From the NCBI GenBank assembly GCA_005772765.1, contig SXIR01000061.1, positions 1 to 55,994 on the forward strand: 55,994 nt of DNA. Direction: 5' to 3'. Each line of letters begins with the position of its first letter. Position 1 is the stretch's first letter. Position numbers and translations under genes: made by a program. Positions 9,867 to 19,844 of the stretch are shown piece by piece. The notes under the pieces are model-generated. The model saw only the letters and a program-made list of their open reading frames with translations, was not told the origin of the DNA and searched no databases. This stretch comes from Actinomycetota bacterium (GTDB lineage Bacteria > Actinomycetota > Acidimicrobiia > IMCC26256 > PALSA-610).

Positions 9867-11933
9867 ATGACGATCGATCCGCACGCGACGAGCGCACTGT
9901 GTGACGCGCTCGATCTCGTCGCCGATCCGGCCGTCGCGGTCGATCAGGACCTGCGTGTCGTCGGCGCCAACCGGGCCCTGATCGAGATGGTCGGCGACCG
10001 ACTCGAGAACTGGTTGGGCGAAGTGCCACTCGACCTCGTGCACGCCGATGATCTCCCGATCGTGTTGAGCTCGTTCACCTCGATCGTCGACAAGGACTTC
10101 GGGACGCCGATCGAGATCCGCCTCCGACATGGATCCGGCGGCTACCGGTTGATGGAACTCGTCGGCGCGACCCACCCGACCGACGAGGGACACATCGTCG
10201 TGGCGACCATGCGCGACCTGACCGAACGGCGGCGCTGGGAACTCGCGGCGGGCAGCCCCGAACGATTCCGTGCCGTCGTCGAACACGCCAGCGTGTTGCT
10301 GTCACTGATCGACGCGAACGGGATTGTCAGTTCGGCGTCAGGCATGTACAACCGTCACCTCGGCATCGATCTCGCGCACCTCATCGGCAGCCCACTTGCG
10401 GACTGGGTCGTCGACCACGAACGCGACGGATTTCGCGCCGCCCTTGCCCGTGCCGCGACAACGGCGCGCACGAGCGTCTTCGAGGCATCGTTCGAACACG
10501 CCGACGGTCGCGTGATCCCGTATCAGCTCTCGATCGCCAACTTGCTCGACGACCCGGTCGTCGGGGGGATGATCGTCTCGGCGAGTGACATCTCGGCACG
10601 GCGCGCGCTCGAAGCGCGTCTCACCCAACTCGCGACAACGGATCCGCTGACCGGTGTCGCCAATCGCGCCGCGCTGGTGACGGATCTCGCCGGCCGCCTC
10701 GCCGTCGCGCAGAGCCCGGGAGCGTTCGGCGTCTTCTTCATCGACCTCGACCGCTTCAAACCGGTGAACGACCTCCACGGTCACGACGCGGGCGACACCG
10801 TGCTCGCGATCCTGTCGCAACGCCTGAACGGCATCGCCCGGGCTGATGACCTCGTGGCCCGACTCGGCGGCGACGAGTTCGTCATGGTGTGCCGCGGCGT
10901 CGACGAGGCCGCAGCGAACGCGATCAGCCGCCGCATCGAAGACGTGATCGCCCAACCCGTCGACATCGGCGCCGCGACCGTGCAGGTGTTCGCCAGCGTC
11001 GGCTTCGCCGACTCGGGCGCAGCAACGACCGCCGAAGGATTGCTCGCCGAGGCCGACGCCTCGATGTATCGGGTGAAGCAACGGCGGCGAGGGCGCTACG
11101 TCGGGTCACAGTTGCGCGTTGCCGAACGCCGCGAGCTCGTCAGCGACCTTCGCGACGCACTTCGCGGCGACGCGGTCGCGGCAGGACTCCGGGTCTGGCT
11201 CCAGCCGGTCGTGCGCTTGCAGGACGGTTCGTGCCACGGTGCCGAAGCACTCGTGCGGTGGGAACACCCGGCGTTGGGGTTACTGTCGCCGGCCGACTTT
11301 CTTTCGCTCGCCGGCGAGGCAGGCCTCGACGTCGCGTTGGGGCGTTTCGTGATCGATGCGGCCGTCGCGGCCGCGAGCCAATGGAGCGACCGTTCCCTGG
11401 TGCTCGCCGTGAACCTCAGCGCCGGCGAGCTCACCGAACCAGACGCCGTGCGGGCCGTGCTCGACGCACTCGACCGCCATGGCCTCGCACCCGACCGTCT
11501 CTGCGTCGAGATCACCGAGACCACCGTGCTCGAGCGCGCGGCAGCCGGCCAACGCGTCACTGCCATCACCGCGCTCGAACACCTCGAGGCCGCGGGCGTG
11601 CGGGTCGCCATTGATGACTTCGGCACCGGCTACTCGAGCCTGGTGCACGTTCGCGAGCTCCCTGCCTCGGTGTTGAAGGTCGATCGCAGTTTCGTCCACG
11701 GCATGTGTGACGACCGCGCCGACTTCGGGATCGTCGCCGCCGTCATTGCCCTCGCGCACAGCGTCGGCATGCGCGTCGTTGCCGAAGGGGTCGAAACCGA
11801 AGCCCAGCGGGCCGCGCTCGGCGAGCTCGGCGCCGACCTCGGACAGGGCTACTTGTTCGGACGACCGATGCCAACCGACCAGTTCGCCCGCGAGTGGTCC
11901 ACGCCCGCGCCCGAACTCGAACAAGCCAGCTGA
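9867..11933 (+). CDS. PAS-GGDEF-EAL protein (cyclic-di-GMP synthesis/degradation)
   Basis: RLGGDEFVMV (GGDEF intact), GAEALVRWEHP (EAL intact), AIDDFGTGYSSL and PAS-like N-terminal segments. Confidence 0.9.
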   Translation: MTIDPHATSALCDALDLVADPAVAVDQDLRVVGANRALIEMVGDRLENWLGEVPLDLVHADDLPIVLSSFTSIVDKDFGTPIEIRLRHGSGGYRLMELVGATHPTDEGHIVVATMRDLTERRRWELAAGSPERFRAVVEHASVLLSLIDANGIVSSASGMYNRHLGIDLAHLIGSPLADWVVDHERDGFRAALARAATTARTSVFEASFEHADGRVIPYQLSIANLLDDPVVGGMIVSASDISARRALEARLTQLATTDPLTGVANRAALVTDLAGRLAVAQSPGAFGVFFIDLDRFKPVNDLHGHDAGDTVLAILSQRLNGIARADDLVARLGGDEFVMVCRGVDEAAANAISRRIEDVIAQPVDIGAATVQVFASVGFADSGAATTAEGLLAEADASMYRVKQRRRGRYVGSQLRVAERRELVSDLRDALRGDAVAAGLRVWLQPVVRLQDGSCHGAEALVRWEHPALGLLSPADFLSLAGEAGLDVALGRFVIDAAVAAASQWSDRSLVLAVNLSAGELTEPDAVRAVLDALDRHGLAPDRLCVEITETTVLERAAAGQRVTAITALEHLEAAGVRVAIDDFGTGYSSLVHVRELPASVLKVDRSFVHGMCDDRADFGIVAAVIALAHSVGMRVVAEGVETEAQRAALGELGADLGQGYLFGRPMPTDQFAREWSTPAPELEQAS

Positions 11934-11966
11934 CCTCGGCGCGTCGCCCGATGGACGGCGCCAGCC

Positions 11967-13136
11967 TCAGGAGGTGGGTTTGTCGCGACCGACGACCCAC
12001 ATGCTGAAGAACTGCGAACCACCGCCGTAGGCATGGCCGAGGGCTTTGCCGGTCTTCAGTTCCACTTGGTAGTCGCCGGCGCAGCCGCGCACCTGTTGTG
12101 CCGCCTCGCCGAAACGCACCATGCCGCTCGCGCCGATCGGGTTCGACGACAGCACTCCCCCGCTGGGGTTCCATGGGATGTCGCCGTCGGGCGCCGTCGC
12201 TCCGGACTCGGTCAGTTTCCAACCGTCGCCTTCGGGACAGAAACCGAGGTTCTCCAACCACATTGGCTCGAACCACGAGAACGGCACGTAGACCTCGGCG
12301 GCGTCGAACTCGGCGCGCGGGTCGCTGATGCCAGCCTGTGCGTAGAGGTCCTTCGCGCACTGTTTGCCGGCGAGCGGACTCACCTGGTCGCGTCGGGCGA
12401 ACATCGTCGGTTCACTGCGCATGGCCATGCCGTGCACCCACGCCTTCGGTGACTCCGACGCATCGGCAACGTCCTCGCTGCCAATGACGAGCGCCATCGC
12501 TCCGTCCGAACTCGGACACGTGTCGAGGTACCGGATCGGGTCCCACAACATGAACGATTCTTCGACCATCTTGAGGTCGATGTCGGGGATGTGCAGGTGG
12601 GCCTTCGGATTACGCAACGCGGCCCGCCGGTCTTTCACGGCGACAAGGTGACCGATGTGTCTCGGAGCACCCGAACGGTGCATGTACGCGCGAATGAGCG
12701 GCGCGAAGAAGCCGCCAGCACCCGCAACGAGCGGAGCTTGGAACGGCATCGGCACCGACAGACCCCACGTCGCGTTGCTCTCGCTCTGCTTCTCGTACGA
12801 CACGGTGAGCACGCGCTTGTGCACCCCGCTCGTGACGAGCTTCGTCGCGACGATCGTGGTACTGCCACCGACCGATCCCGCCGTGTGCACGCGCATCATC
12901 GGCTTGCCCACCGCGCCGAGCGCGTCGGCGAGGTACAACTCGGGCATGGCGATGCCCTCGAACATGTCGGGCGCCTTACCAATGACAACGGCGTCGATGT
13001 CTTTCCACGTCATCTGCGCTTCCTCGAGCGCCTCCATCGCGGCCTCGCGCACGAGACCCGCCATCGAGACGTCCTTGCGCGCGGAGCGGTGCTGGGTTTG
13101 ACCGACGCCGATGACTGCAGCGAGTTCTTTCCCCAT
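11967..13136 (-). CDS. ltp3: Thiolase-fold lipid-transfer protein, Ltp3-like
   Basis: VVIGKAPDMFEGIAMPELYLADALGAVGKPMMRVHTAGSVGGST...HAYGGGSQFFSMWVVGRDKP; strong resemblance to mycobacterial Ltp3. Confidence 0.85.
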   Translation of the reverse strand: MGKELAAVIGVGQTQHRSARKDVSMAGLVREAAMEALEEAQMTWKDIDAVVIGKAPDMFEGIAMPELYLADALGAVGKPMMRVHTAGSVGGSTTIVATKLVTSGVHKRVLTVSYEKQSESNATWGLSVPMPFQAPLVAGAGGFFAPLIRAYMHRSGAPRHIGHLVAVKDRRAALRNPKAHLHIPDIDLKMVEESFMLWDPIRYLDTCPSSDGAMALVIGSEDVADASESPKAWVHGMAMRSEPTMFARRDQVSPLAGKQCAKDLYAQAGISDPRAEFDAAEVYVPFSWFEPMWLENLGFCPEGDGWKLTESGATAPDGDIPWNPSGGVLSSNPIGASGMVRFGEAAQQVRGCAGDYQVELKTGKALGHAYGGGSQFFSMWVVGRDKPTS

Positions 13137-13138
13137 GA

Positions 13139-14194
13139 CTATTCACCTTCCAAGACAGCGACGAGGTTCTGCTGGAGACACGGTCCGCTCGTGGCGTGCG
13201 CAATCCCACGATCGGCTTCGCCGGCCCAGATGCGCTTGGCCACCTCGCCGAAACGTTCGAGCCCCGCAGCCATCAGGCAATTGCCGGCGAGGGCACCGCC
13301 CGACGGGTTGATGGAGGTCGTCGACGGGTCGAGTCCGAGCGCCGCAGCGATCAGGAGTTCCTCGTGGCTGAACTGTGCGTGCAACTCCGCGACATCGACC
13401 TTGCCGCGCAACGCGCCCGCCGCGGCGCCAGCCAGTGCCGTCGACTCGGAGCGGGTCAGGTCACGCACGCCGAGGTTGTGCGCCTCGATGCGGTGGTCCA
13501 TGCCGCGAATCCACGCCGGGCGTTTGCAAACTCGCCGCGCGACATCGTCGGCCGCGATCACGATCGCCGCAGCACCGTCGCTGCCGGCAAAGATGTCAGC
13601 GGCCCGGAGCGGATCGGCCACTTTGGGCGCTGCGAGCAATGACTCCACGGTGACGTCACCCGCACGCGTTGCGTACGGCGTCGACTTCGCGTTCGCCATG
13701 GATCGCGCCGCGACCTCGGCGAGCACTCGCTCGTCGAGATCGTTGGCTTCGAGAAACGCCCGAGCTTGGAGTGCAGCCATGTCGGTCGCCGACGGCCAGA
13801 GCGGCAGCAGGTTGTACGGGTCGGTCTGCATCGTGAGGATCTCGTGCACGTCGCCGATCGAGCCCTTCGAGAATCCGTAGATCAGCGCGGAGTCGACCTC
13901 TCCGGTCTGGATGTATGTCCAGGCTTCGTAGAGCGCCCAGGCGCTGTCCATCTCGACGTGGCTCTCTCGGATCGGCGGCACCGCTCCAACGGCGTCGACA
14001 CCTGCGACGAAAGCGAAGGGTCCGCCGAACAAGTAGTCGAGCGACCCCGAGCAGACGAAGCCGATCTCGTCTTTGGTGAGACCGCTCGATGCCATCGCCT
14101 CCCGCAAAACGGGAACGATGATCTCGACTTCATTCGATTCGGACTCGCGCGGTACGCCCGACGCGGCAAACGAAATGACCGCTACATCTCTCAT
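13139..14194 (-). CDS. ltp4: Thiolase-fold lipid-transfer protein, Ltp4-like
   Basis: MRDVAVISFAASGVPRESE... thiolase fold, SINPSGGALAGN; ATGA overlap with the upstream DUF35 gene; order DUF35-Ltp4-Ltp3 as in mycobacteria. Confidence 0.8.
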   Translation of the reverse strand: MRDVAVISFAASGVPRESESNEVEIIVPVLREAMASSGLTKDEIGFVCSGSLDYLFGGPFAFVAGVDAVGAVPPIRESHVEMDSAWALYEAWTYIQTGEVDSALIYGFSKGSIGDVHEILTMQTDPYNLLPLWPSATDMAALQARAFLEANDLDERVLAEVAARSMANAKSTPYATRAGDVTVESLLAAPKVADPLRAADIFAGSDGAAAIVIAADDVARRVCKRPAWIRGMDHRIEAHNLGVRDLTRSESTALAGAAAGALRGKVDVAELHAQFSHEELLIAAALGLDPSTTSINPSGGALAGNCLMAAGLERFGEVAKRIWAGEADRGIAHATSGPCLQQNLVAVLEGE

Positions 14195-15192
14195 CACAGG
14201 TTGTCCTTGTAGTGCTCGTAGGGGGCATCGGGCTCGCCGGTTGGTTCCCAGTACAAGATCGAACGGTGGTCGGCCTTCAGTTCGTCGGCCCACTTGGCTT
14301 TCACGCGCATGCCCATGTGCACGTCGTCGACATCACAGCCTCGGATCAGACCGAACATCATGTTGTCCGCGCCGTCCAACAGGATCTGCGCCGACACATA
14401 CGGGATCTCGGGCGCGAGTTCCGACAGGCCGGGAATGTTGACGATGCAGAACGTCGTCACGCAACCCGTGTCGGCGATCTCCACCTCGATGCTGGTCGGT
14501 TCTCCGGTCTTCGGGTCGGTGCCGCGCGACGCTGCGTAGACGTCGTCACTCGATGGCGCGCGCCCGCCGATGATCTTGCCTTCGGCGAGGCCGTTCAGAT
14601 AACGCCGCGTCGCCGCCCCAGCCGGAATCTTGTACTCGAGCCGGAACGCCGAGTTCATGCCGGTCACCGGACCTTCCTCGGTGTCGTCGTCGGGCACGTT
14701 CGTCCGCGCCGGCGCCGGGGTTGGCTGTTCGCCGTCGGCCATCACGATGAAGCACTCGATGTCGGTGATCTTGCCGACTCGATCGCTGCGCCAACGCGGT
14801 GCGACGCGCACGCCCGTGGCGATGCCCTCCGGGCTCCCACAGTCGACCGCGTGAAGCAACGTCGTGTCGGCGCCGTCGAGGCGGATCAAGGCGAACGCGA
14901 ATGGTCGCTCGAGCGGGTGCTTTCCGGGGCGCGGCTGCGCCACCCACGACCACGTGATGACCCGCCCGGCTGGGCCGACCTCGACGTAGTCGTCGTCGCG
15001 ACCACCGAGCGCGTCGGAGGTGACCGGGTCGTACTCCTGGACGGGAACAATCACCCGACCGTCGCGGCCACGCACGCCGAGAATCGTCCCGTCGCGCAAG
15101 CCCGTGAGGAACCGGCCGAGCACCGGCCCGACGGAGCGGGTGTAGCCACCCGGATACTCCAGCGCATGTTCTGCCGTGAAGGTGTTGGTCAC
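14194..15192 (-). CDS. Tandem DUF35 (OB-fold) acyl-CoA-associated protein
   Basis: Two DUF35-like halves (VGPVLGRFLTGLRDGTILGVR... and AGAATRRYLNGLAEGKIIGGR...), directly preceding two thiolases. Confidence 0.8.
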   Translation of the reverse strand: MTNTFTAEHALEYPGGYTRSVGPVLGRFLTGLRDGTILGVRGRDGRVIVPVQEYDPVTSDALGGRDDDYVEVGPAGRVITWSWVAQPRPGKHPLERPFAFALIRLDGADTTLLHAVDCGSPEGIATGVRVAPRWRSDRVGKITDIECFIVMADGEQPTPAPARTNVPDDDTEEGPVTGMNSAFRLEYKIPAGAATRRYLNGLAEGKIIGGRAPSSDDVYAASRGTDPKTGEPTSIEVEIADTGCVTTFCIVNIPGLSELAPEIPYVSAQILLDGADNMMFGLIRGCDVDDVHMGMRVKAKWADELKADHRSILYWEPTGEPDAPYEHYKDNL

Positions 15193-15326
15193 GTGTTTGC
15201 TCCTTCGTTCGTGGTGGAGGCGGCCACTCCGAGCGGGTCGGTCCCCGCTCGCCGTTTCGTTGCCGGACGTTCGACTCGAATCAGCCCCGAATCAGCCTCG
15301 AATCAGCCAGTAATCCAGTCAACCCA

Positions 15327-16874
15327 TCAGATCGCGCGGTCGCGGCCTTCCCAGTACGGGTCACGCAGCGTTCGCTTCAACAGTTTGCCGGTGGGTTCAC
15401 GCGGCAACTCATCCATGAATTCGATGTCACGCGGCCATTTGAACTTCGCCAGCCGCCCCTCGATGTGTTCGCGCAACGATGTCCGCAACGCGTCGTCGGC
15501 GGTGACGCCCGGAGCTGGCTCGATGACCGCGTGGATCCGCTCCCCCATGTCGTCGTCGGGAACGCCGAACACGGCAGCGTCACCGACCTGTGGGTGTTCG
15601 AGAATCGCGGCTTCGATCTCAGCCGGATAGATGTTCACGCCGCCCGCGATGATCATGTCCGACTTGCGGTCACACAAGAACAGGTAGCCGTCTTCGTTCA
15701 GGTACCCGACGTCACCGACCGTGAAATATCCCTCGGCGTCGTGACTCTTGCGGGTCTTGGCTTCGTCGCCCTTGTACTCGAACGCCGCGGTACCCATCCG
15801 CATCCACACCGTGCCGGGCTCGCCTGTCGGCAAGGGATTCCCGTCGTCGTCGGTGATCTTGAGTTCGCTCGTCGGCCAAGCTCTCCCGACGGTGCCGGGG
15901 TACTTGATCCACTCGTCGGGCGGCGCGATCGACCCGCCGCCTTCGGTCGCGGCGTAGTACTCCCAGATGACCGGACCCCACCAGTCGAGCATCTTGCGCT
16001 TGGTATCGACCGGGCACGGCGCCGCTGCGTGGATCGCCCAACGCATCGACGACACGTCGGCGCCGGCGCGGACCTCGTCGGGCAACTGCAGCATGCGGTG
16101 GAACTGGGTCGGCACCATGTGCGTGTGCGTGCACCCATACCGTTCGATGAGGCGCAGGGCCTCGGCCGGGTCCCACTTGTCCATGCATACGACCGCGTGC
16201 TCCATGTGCAACGAGTTGCCGGCAAATGTCGTGACGGCGGTGTGGTAGTTCGGCGACGTGCACAGATGGACGTTGCCTTCACCTTTCGGGATGCCGAACA
16301 GGCCGAACAGAAAGGTGAACAGCTCCGCGGTGGTGTCGGCATCGAGCGGCGACAAGGCTCGTTTCACGCCCTTGGGAAAGCCGGTCGTTCCACTCGTGTA
16401 GTGCATCGCCGCGCCTGCGGCACGGTCGCTCGGCATTTCGCTCGATTGCCCGCCGACGAACTCCTCGTAGCACAAGAACCCGTCGATCGATCCGTAGGCG
16501 ATCCGGGCACTCGACGCGATCTCGGCTTCGTTGGCCGCGGCCGTCACCGTGACCGCGTACCGCTCGTGGGTCACGAACGCCTTCGCTTCAGCGTCGCGCA
16601 GAATGTACGCGATCTCGGGCGGCGCCAACCGGTAGTTGATCGGGACGTAGTACCAACCCGCTTGCTGTGCTGCGAGCAACGCGACGAAGGGCGCGTGCCC
16701 GTTCGGCAGCACTGCCGCGAAGGTGTCGCCGGGTTCCAGCCCGAGGGCGCGCAGCGCGTGCACGAGTTGGTTCGCCTTGCCGAGCAGTTCGCCCGCGGTG
16801 ATCTCGCGGCCGTCGGGATCGACGATGGCCAGGTCGTCGGGATGGGCCTGAGCGTGTTGCCAGAATCCTGCCAT
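15327..16874 (-). CDS. Acyl-CoA synthetase (AMP-forming, FadD family)
   Basis: AMP-binding motif HYTSGTTGFPKGVK, YYAATEGG, YLFLCDRKSDMIIAGGVNIYPAEIE. Confidence 0.9.
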   Translation of the reverse strand: MAGFWQHAQAHPDDLAIVDPDGREITAGELLGKANQLVHALRALGLEPGDTFAAVLPNGHAPFVALLAAQQAGWYYVPINYRLAPPEIAYILRDAEAKAFVTHERYAVTVTAAANEAEIASSARIAYGSIDGFLCYEEFVGGQSSEMPSDRAAGAAMHYTSGTTGFPKGVKRALSPLDADTTAELFTFLFGLFGIPKGEGNVHLCTSPNYHTAVTTFAGNSLHMEHAVVCMDKWDPAEALRLIERYGCTHTHMVPTQFHRMLQLPDEVRAGADVSSMRWAIHAAAPCPVDTKRKMLDWWGPVIWEYYAATEGGGSIAPPDEWIKYPGTVGRAWPTSELKITDDDGNPLPTGEPGTVWMRMGTAAFEYKGDEAKTRKSHDAEGYFTVGDVGYLNEDGYLFLCDRKSDMIIAGGVNIYPAEIEAAILEHPQVGDAAVFGVPDDDMGERIHAVIEPAPGVTADDALRTSLREHIEGRLAKFKWPRDIEFMDELPREPTGKLLKRTLRDPYWEGRDRAI

Positions 16875-16885
16875 GGCGCGGGAGA

Positions 16886-16901
16886 CTAGAACAGGTTCTA
16901 G
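16886..16901. promoter_or_regulatory. KstR-type operator upstream of acyl-CoA synthetase/ltp operon
   Basis: CTAGAACAGGTTCTAG: perfect 7-bp arms, 2-nt spacer; same TAGAACAGGTTCTAG as at 9670-9684. Confidence 0.85.
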
Positions 16902-16964
16902 GTGTGCGCGCAAGCGCCGGCACCGAGCCCGACGTCAGCACCGAGCCCGACGTATGCCACCCGG

Positions 16965-17498
16965 TCAGGCAAGCATCGCCTCGGCGAGCGCCAGGGCGAC
17001 CTCACCGTCGTCGGCACCAACCATGAACACGTGCGGGGCCGCGTACCAAACCAATTGCTCCTCGGCCTGGTTGATGTACACGCTCGTGCCGTTCACTGGC
17101 TGGCTCGGCCATTGGCTGCTGAACAGTCGCTGGAGCTGACGGGGGTCGTCGGATCCGGGCTGGAGCCGAAGCACGGCGGCAACGACGAGATCGCCGTCGA
17201 ACGCACCCGCCGCCGTGTAATAGGCCGCGAAGATCGATTCCTCCGTCGGCACGGCGGTCACCGAAAAGCGTGTGCCCGTTGCAAGTGCATCCAGCGGTTC
17301 CCACGCGACATCGGTTCCCAGCAACGGCGCAAGTGTCGCGTCGGCTGGTATCGCGGCGGGCGTCGGAGCGGCGGTCGTCGACGAAGCGTTCGCCGCTCCC
17401 GCGCTGTCGGCATCGGCATCGTCGTCCGAGCAACCGGCAAGACCCGCTCCCAACCCGAAGGCAAGGACCACCGCGGCGAGGCTTCGCGACACGACCAT
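16965..17498 (-). CDS. Putative secreted lipoprotein
   Basis: MVVSRSLAAVVLAFGLGAGLAGCSDDD: signal peptide with lipobox LAGC. Confidence 0.7.
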   Translation of the reverse strand: MVVSRSLAAVVLAFGLGAGLAGCSDDDADADSAGAANASSTTAAPTPAAIPADATLAPLLGTDVAWEPLDALATGTRFSVTAVPTEESIFAAYYTAAGAFDGDLVVAAVLRLQPGSDDPRQLQRLFSSQWPSQPVNGTSVYINQAEEQLVWYAAPHVFMVGADDGEVALALAEAMLA

Positions 17499-17584
17499 GC
17501 CACAGCTTCCCACGTACTGACGGGACGGAGAACATCGGAGACAGCCGGCACCAGCGCAACGGCGACGGCCGCGTCCCGACGACT

Positions 17585-18802
17585 TCAGCGGGGCGTGACC
17601 CGCACCGGGAGGTGCTTGATGCCGCTGATCAGGTTCGAGTGCAGCCGCGCCGGCTCGCCGACGATCTCGAGGTTGGCCCGCCCGATGAGTTCGTCGTAGA
17701 GCACCCGGATCTCCTCGCGGGCGAGATTGGCGCCGAGGCAATGGTGCGGACCACGTCCTCCGAACGCGACGTGGTCGTTCGGGTTACGCGTGATGTCGAA
17801 CTGATCGGGGTCGCGGTAGATCTCCTCGTCGCGATTTGCCGAGCCGTAGAACATCACGACCGCTTCGCCCTCGGCGATCGGCACGCCGCGAATCTCGGTG
17901 TCGCGCGTTGCGGTGCGACGGAACGAGATCACCGGCGACACGAAGCGCAACATCTCTTCGACCGCGGATTGCAGCAGCGTCGGTCGGTTCGCGACGAGCA
18001 GGTCGTACTGATCGGGAAAGTCGCCGAGCGCAACCGCGCCGCCAGAGATGAGGTTGCGGGTTGTCTCGTTGCCGGCCACGGCGAGCAACAAGAAGAAGAA
18101 GATGAACTCGTCGTGGCCGAGGAGTTCACCGTCCACGTCGCTCGTGAGCAGCTTCGACACGATGTCGTCCCGCGGGTCGGCGGCGCGTGCGAGCGCGAGT
18201 TCCGACGCGTATGCGAACAACTCCACCGCGGCCGACGTCGCCGTCTCCATGGCCTGGTCATCACTGATCGCGTACTCGGGATCGGCGCGTCCGATCATCC
18301 GGTTCGACCAGTCGAAGACCTTGCCGCGGTCTTCCTGCGGGATACCCAACAGGTCGGCAATGACGATGAGCGGCAGCTCGGCAGCGACTTCCGTGACGAA
18401 GTCGAACTCGCCCAGCTCGATCGCCTTGTCGACGAGCGCCGCGGCCGACTCGCGCATCGACGGCTGGAGCTCGCGGATGTACTTCGGCGTGAACATCCGA
18501 GCGACGAGGTTGCGGAGCCGCGTGTGACGCGGCGGGTCTTGGTTGATCAACATCAGTTCGGCACCACCGACCGACTCCTCGAGCAGCACACCGCCTCGAG
18601 CCGACGAGAACGTCGTGGCGTCGCGGCTGACCGCAATGAGGTCCTGATACTTGGTCACCGCCCAGAACTCGAGCGGTGCCGAGCGGCCCTGATGACGGAA
18701 CACCGGTTCGGTCGCTCGCCGGTGCGCGAAGTACGCGTGGGGATACCCCGAGGCGAACGTGCTCGGGTCGGTCAGATCGAGATCGAGGTCGAGGTTCGTC
18801 AT
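17585..18802 (-). CDS. Cytochrome P450, CYP125/CYP142-like
   Basis: I-helix AVAGNETTRN, ExxR EEMLRFVSPV, heme motif FGGRGPHHCLGANLAR. Confidence 0.85.
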   Translation of the reverse strand: MTNLDLDLDLTDPSTFASGYPHAYFAHRRATEPVFRHQGRSAPLEFWAVTKYQDLIAVSRDATTFSSARGGVLLEESVGGAELMLINQDPPRHTRLRNLVARMFTPKYIRELQPSMRESAAALVDKAIELGEFDFVTEVAAELPLIVIADLLGIPQEDRGKVFDWSNRMIGRADPEYAISDDQAMETATSAAVELFAYASELALARAADPRDDIVSKLLTSDVDGELLGHDEFIFFFLLLAVAGNETTRNLISGGAVALGDFPDQYDLLVANRPTLLQSAVEEMLRFVSPVISFRRTATRDTEIRGVPIAEGEAVVMFYGSANRDEEIYRDPDQFDITRNPNDHVAFGGRGPHHCLGANLAREEIRVLYDELIGRANLEIVGEPARLHSNLISGIKHLPVRVTPR

Positions 18803-19028
18803 GCCTGCTCTTCGGTTGGCGCTTCGGGTCCGCACGACGCCGAGGTCGGTGCTGGTGCATCAGCACACCTTTCATCGGTCCCGAGACGCGAGAAGCGAGG
18901 ACATCGCCGATCGGCGGGGTAGGCGACCTCGGAGTTGTCCGAATCGGGTTGCCCTATATTGCGCGTCGCCACGCCTCGTGGCCACGATCCCGTCGTCGCT
19001 TCGCCCGCGACCACCGCCGGAGGTATTC

Positions 19029-19841
19029 ATGGCCGTCCTCGATGAACTCACGACCGAGCACTGCACCGTCGAACGCGACGGCGCGATCGTCACGATGACC
19101 ATGAATCGGCCGCAGAAGAAGAACGCGCTGTCCGCGGACATGCTCGCCGGATTGGTCATGGCGTACGAGTACATCGACGAGACCCCGGACGTGCGCTGCG
19201 CGATTCTCACCGGCGCCGGTGGCAACTTCTGTTCCGGCATGGATCTCGTGTCGATGAGCACCCCGCCGACCGACCCGCGGGTCCAGGCCGTGATGGCGCG
19301 TGCAGGCGCGCCGCACTGGAAGGCGTTGCTGCGCGACTACCGGCTGAGCAAACCGTTGATCGCTGCGGTCGAGGGGTACGCGGTCGCGGGCGGGACCGAG
19401 ATCCTCCAGGGCACCGACATCCGGGTCGCGGCCGAAACCGCGATCTTCGGCGTCTGGGAGGCGAAGCGAGGACTCTTCCCCCTCGGCGGGTCGGCGTGTC
19501 GACTCCCGCGTCAGATCCCCTACGCGCTCGCGATGGACATCTTGTTGACGTGCCGTCCGATCACCGCCCTCGAAGCGCAATCGATGGGGTTGATCTCGCG
19601 CGTGGCACCCGAGGGCCATGCGCTCGGCGTCGCTCGGATGGTGGCCGAACAGGTCGCCGCCTGCGCGCCGCTGTCGACCAAGGCGATCCTTCGGGCGTGG
19701 CGCGAGACGGAGAACATGAGCGACTACGACGCAATGATGCACCAGGACCCGATCGGTTGGGAGGTCTTCGCCAGTGAGGACGCCCAGGAGGGTCCCAGAG
19801 CGTTCGCGGAAAAGCGCGCCCCGCACTTCCAGGGCAAGTAG
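19029..19841 (+). CDS. echA19: Enoyl-CoA hydratase, EchA19-like
   Basis: AILTGAGGNFCSGMDL, VAGGTEILQGTDIRVA, DAQEGPRAFAEKRAPHFQ; close to mycobacterial EchA19. SD-like GGAGG before ATG. Confidence 0.85.
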   Translation: MAVLDELTTEHCTVERDGAIVTMTMNRPQKKNALSADMLAGLVMAYEYIDETPDVRCAILTGAGGNFCSGMDLVSMSTPPTDPRVQAVMARAGAPHWKALLRDYRLSKPLIAAVEGYAVAGGTEILQGTDIRVAAETAIFGVWEAKRGLFPLGGSACRLPRQIPYALAMDILLTCRPITALEAQSMGLISRVAPEGHALGVARMVAEQVAACAPLSTKAILRAWRETENMSDYDAMMHQDPIGWEVFASEDAQEGPRAFAEKRAPHFQGK

Positions 19842-19844
19842 TCG

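Noticed and set aside
18803-19028. KstR-type box in the P450/echA19-like divergent promoter
   Set aside because: Searched by eye for TNNAACNNGTTNNA in this intergenic region and found no convincing match. Regulation of this pair remains unassigned.
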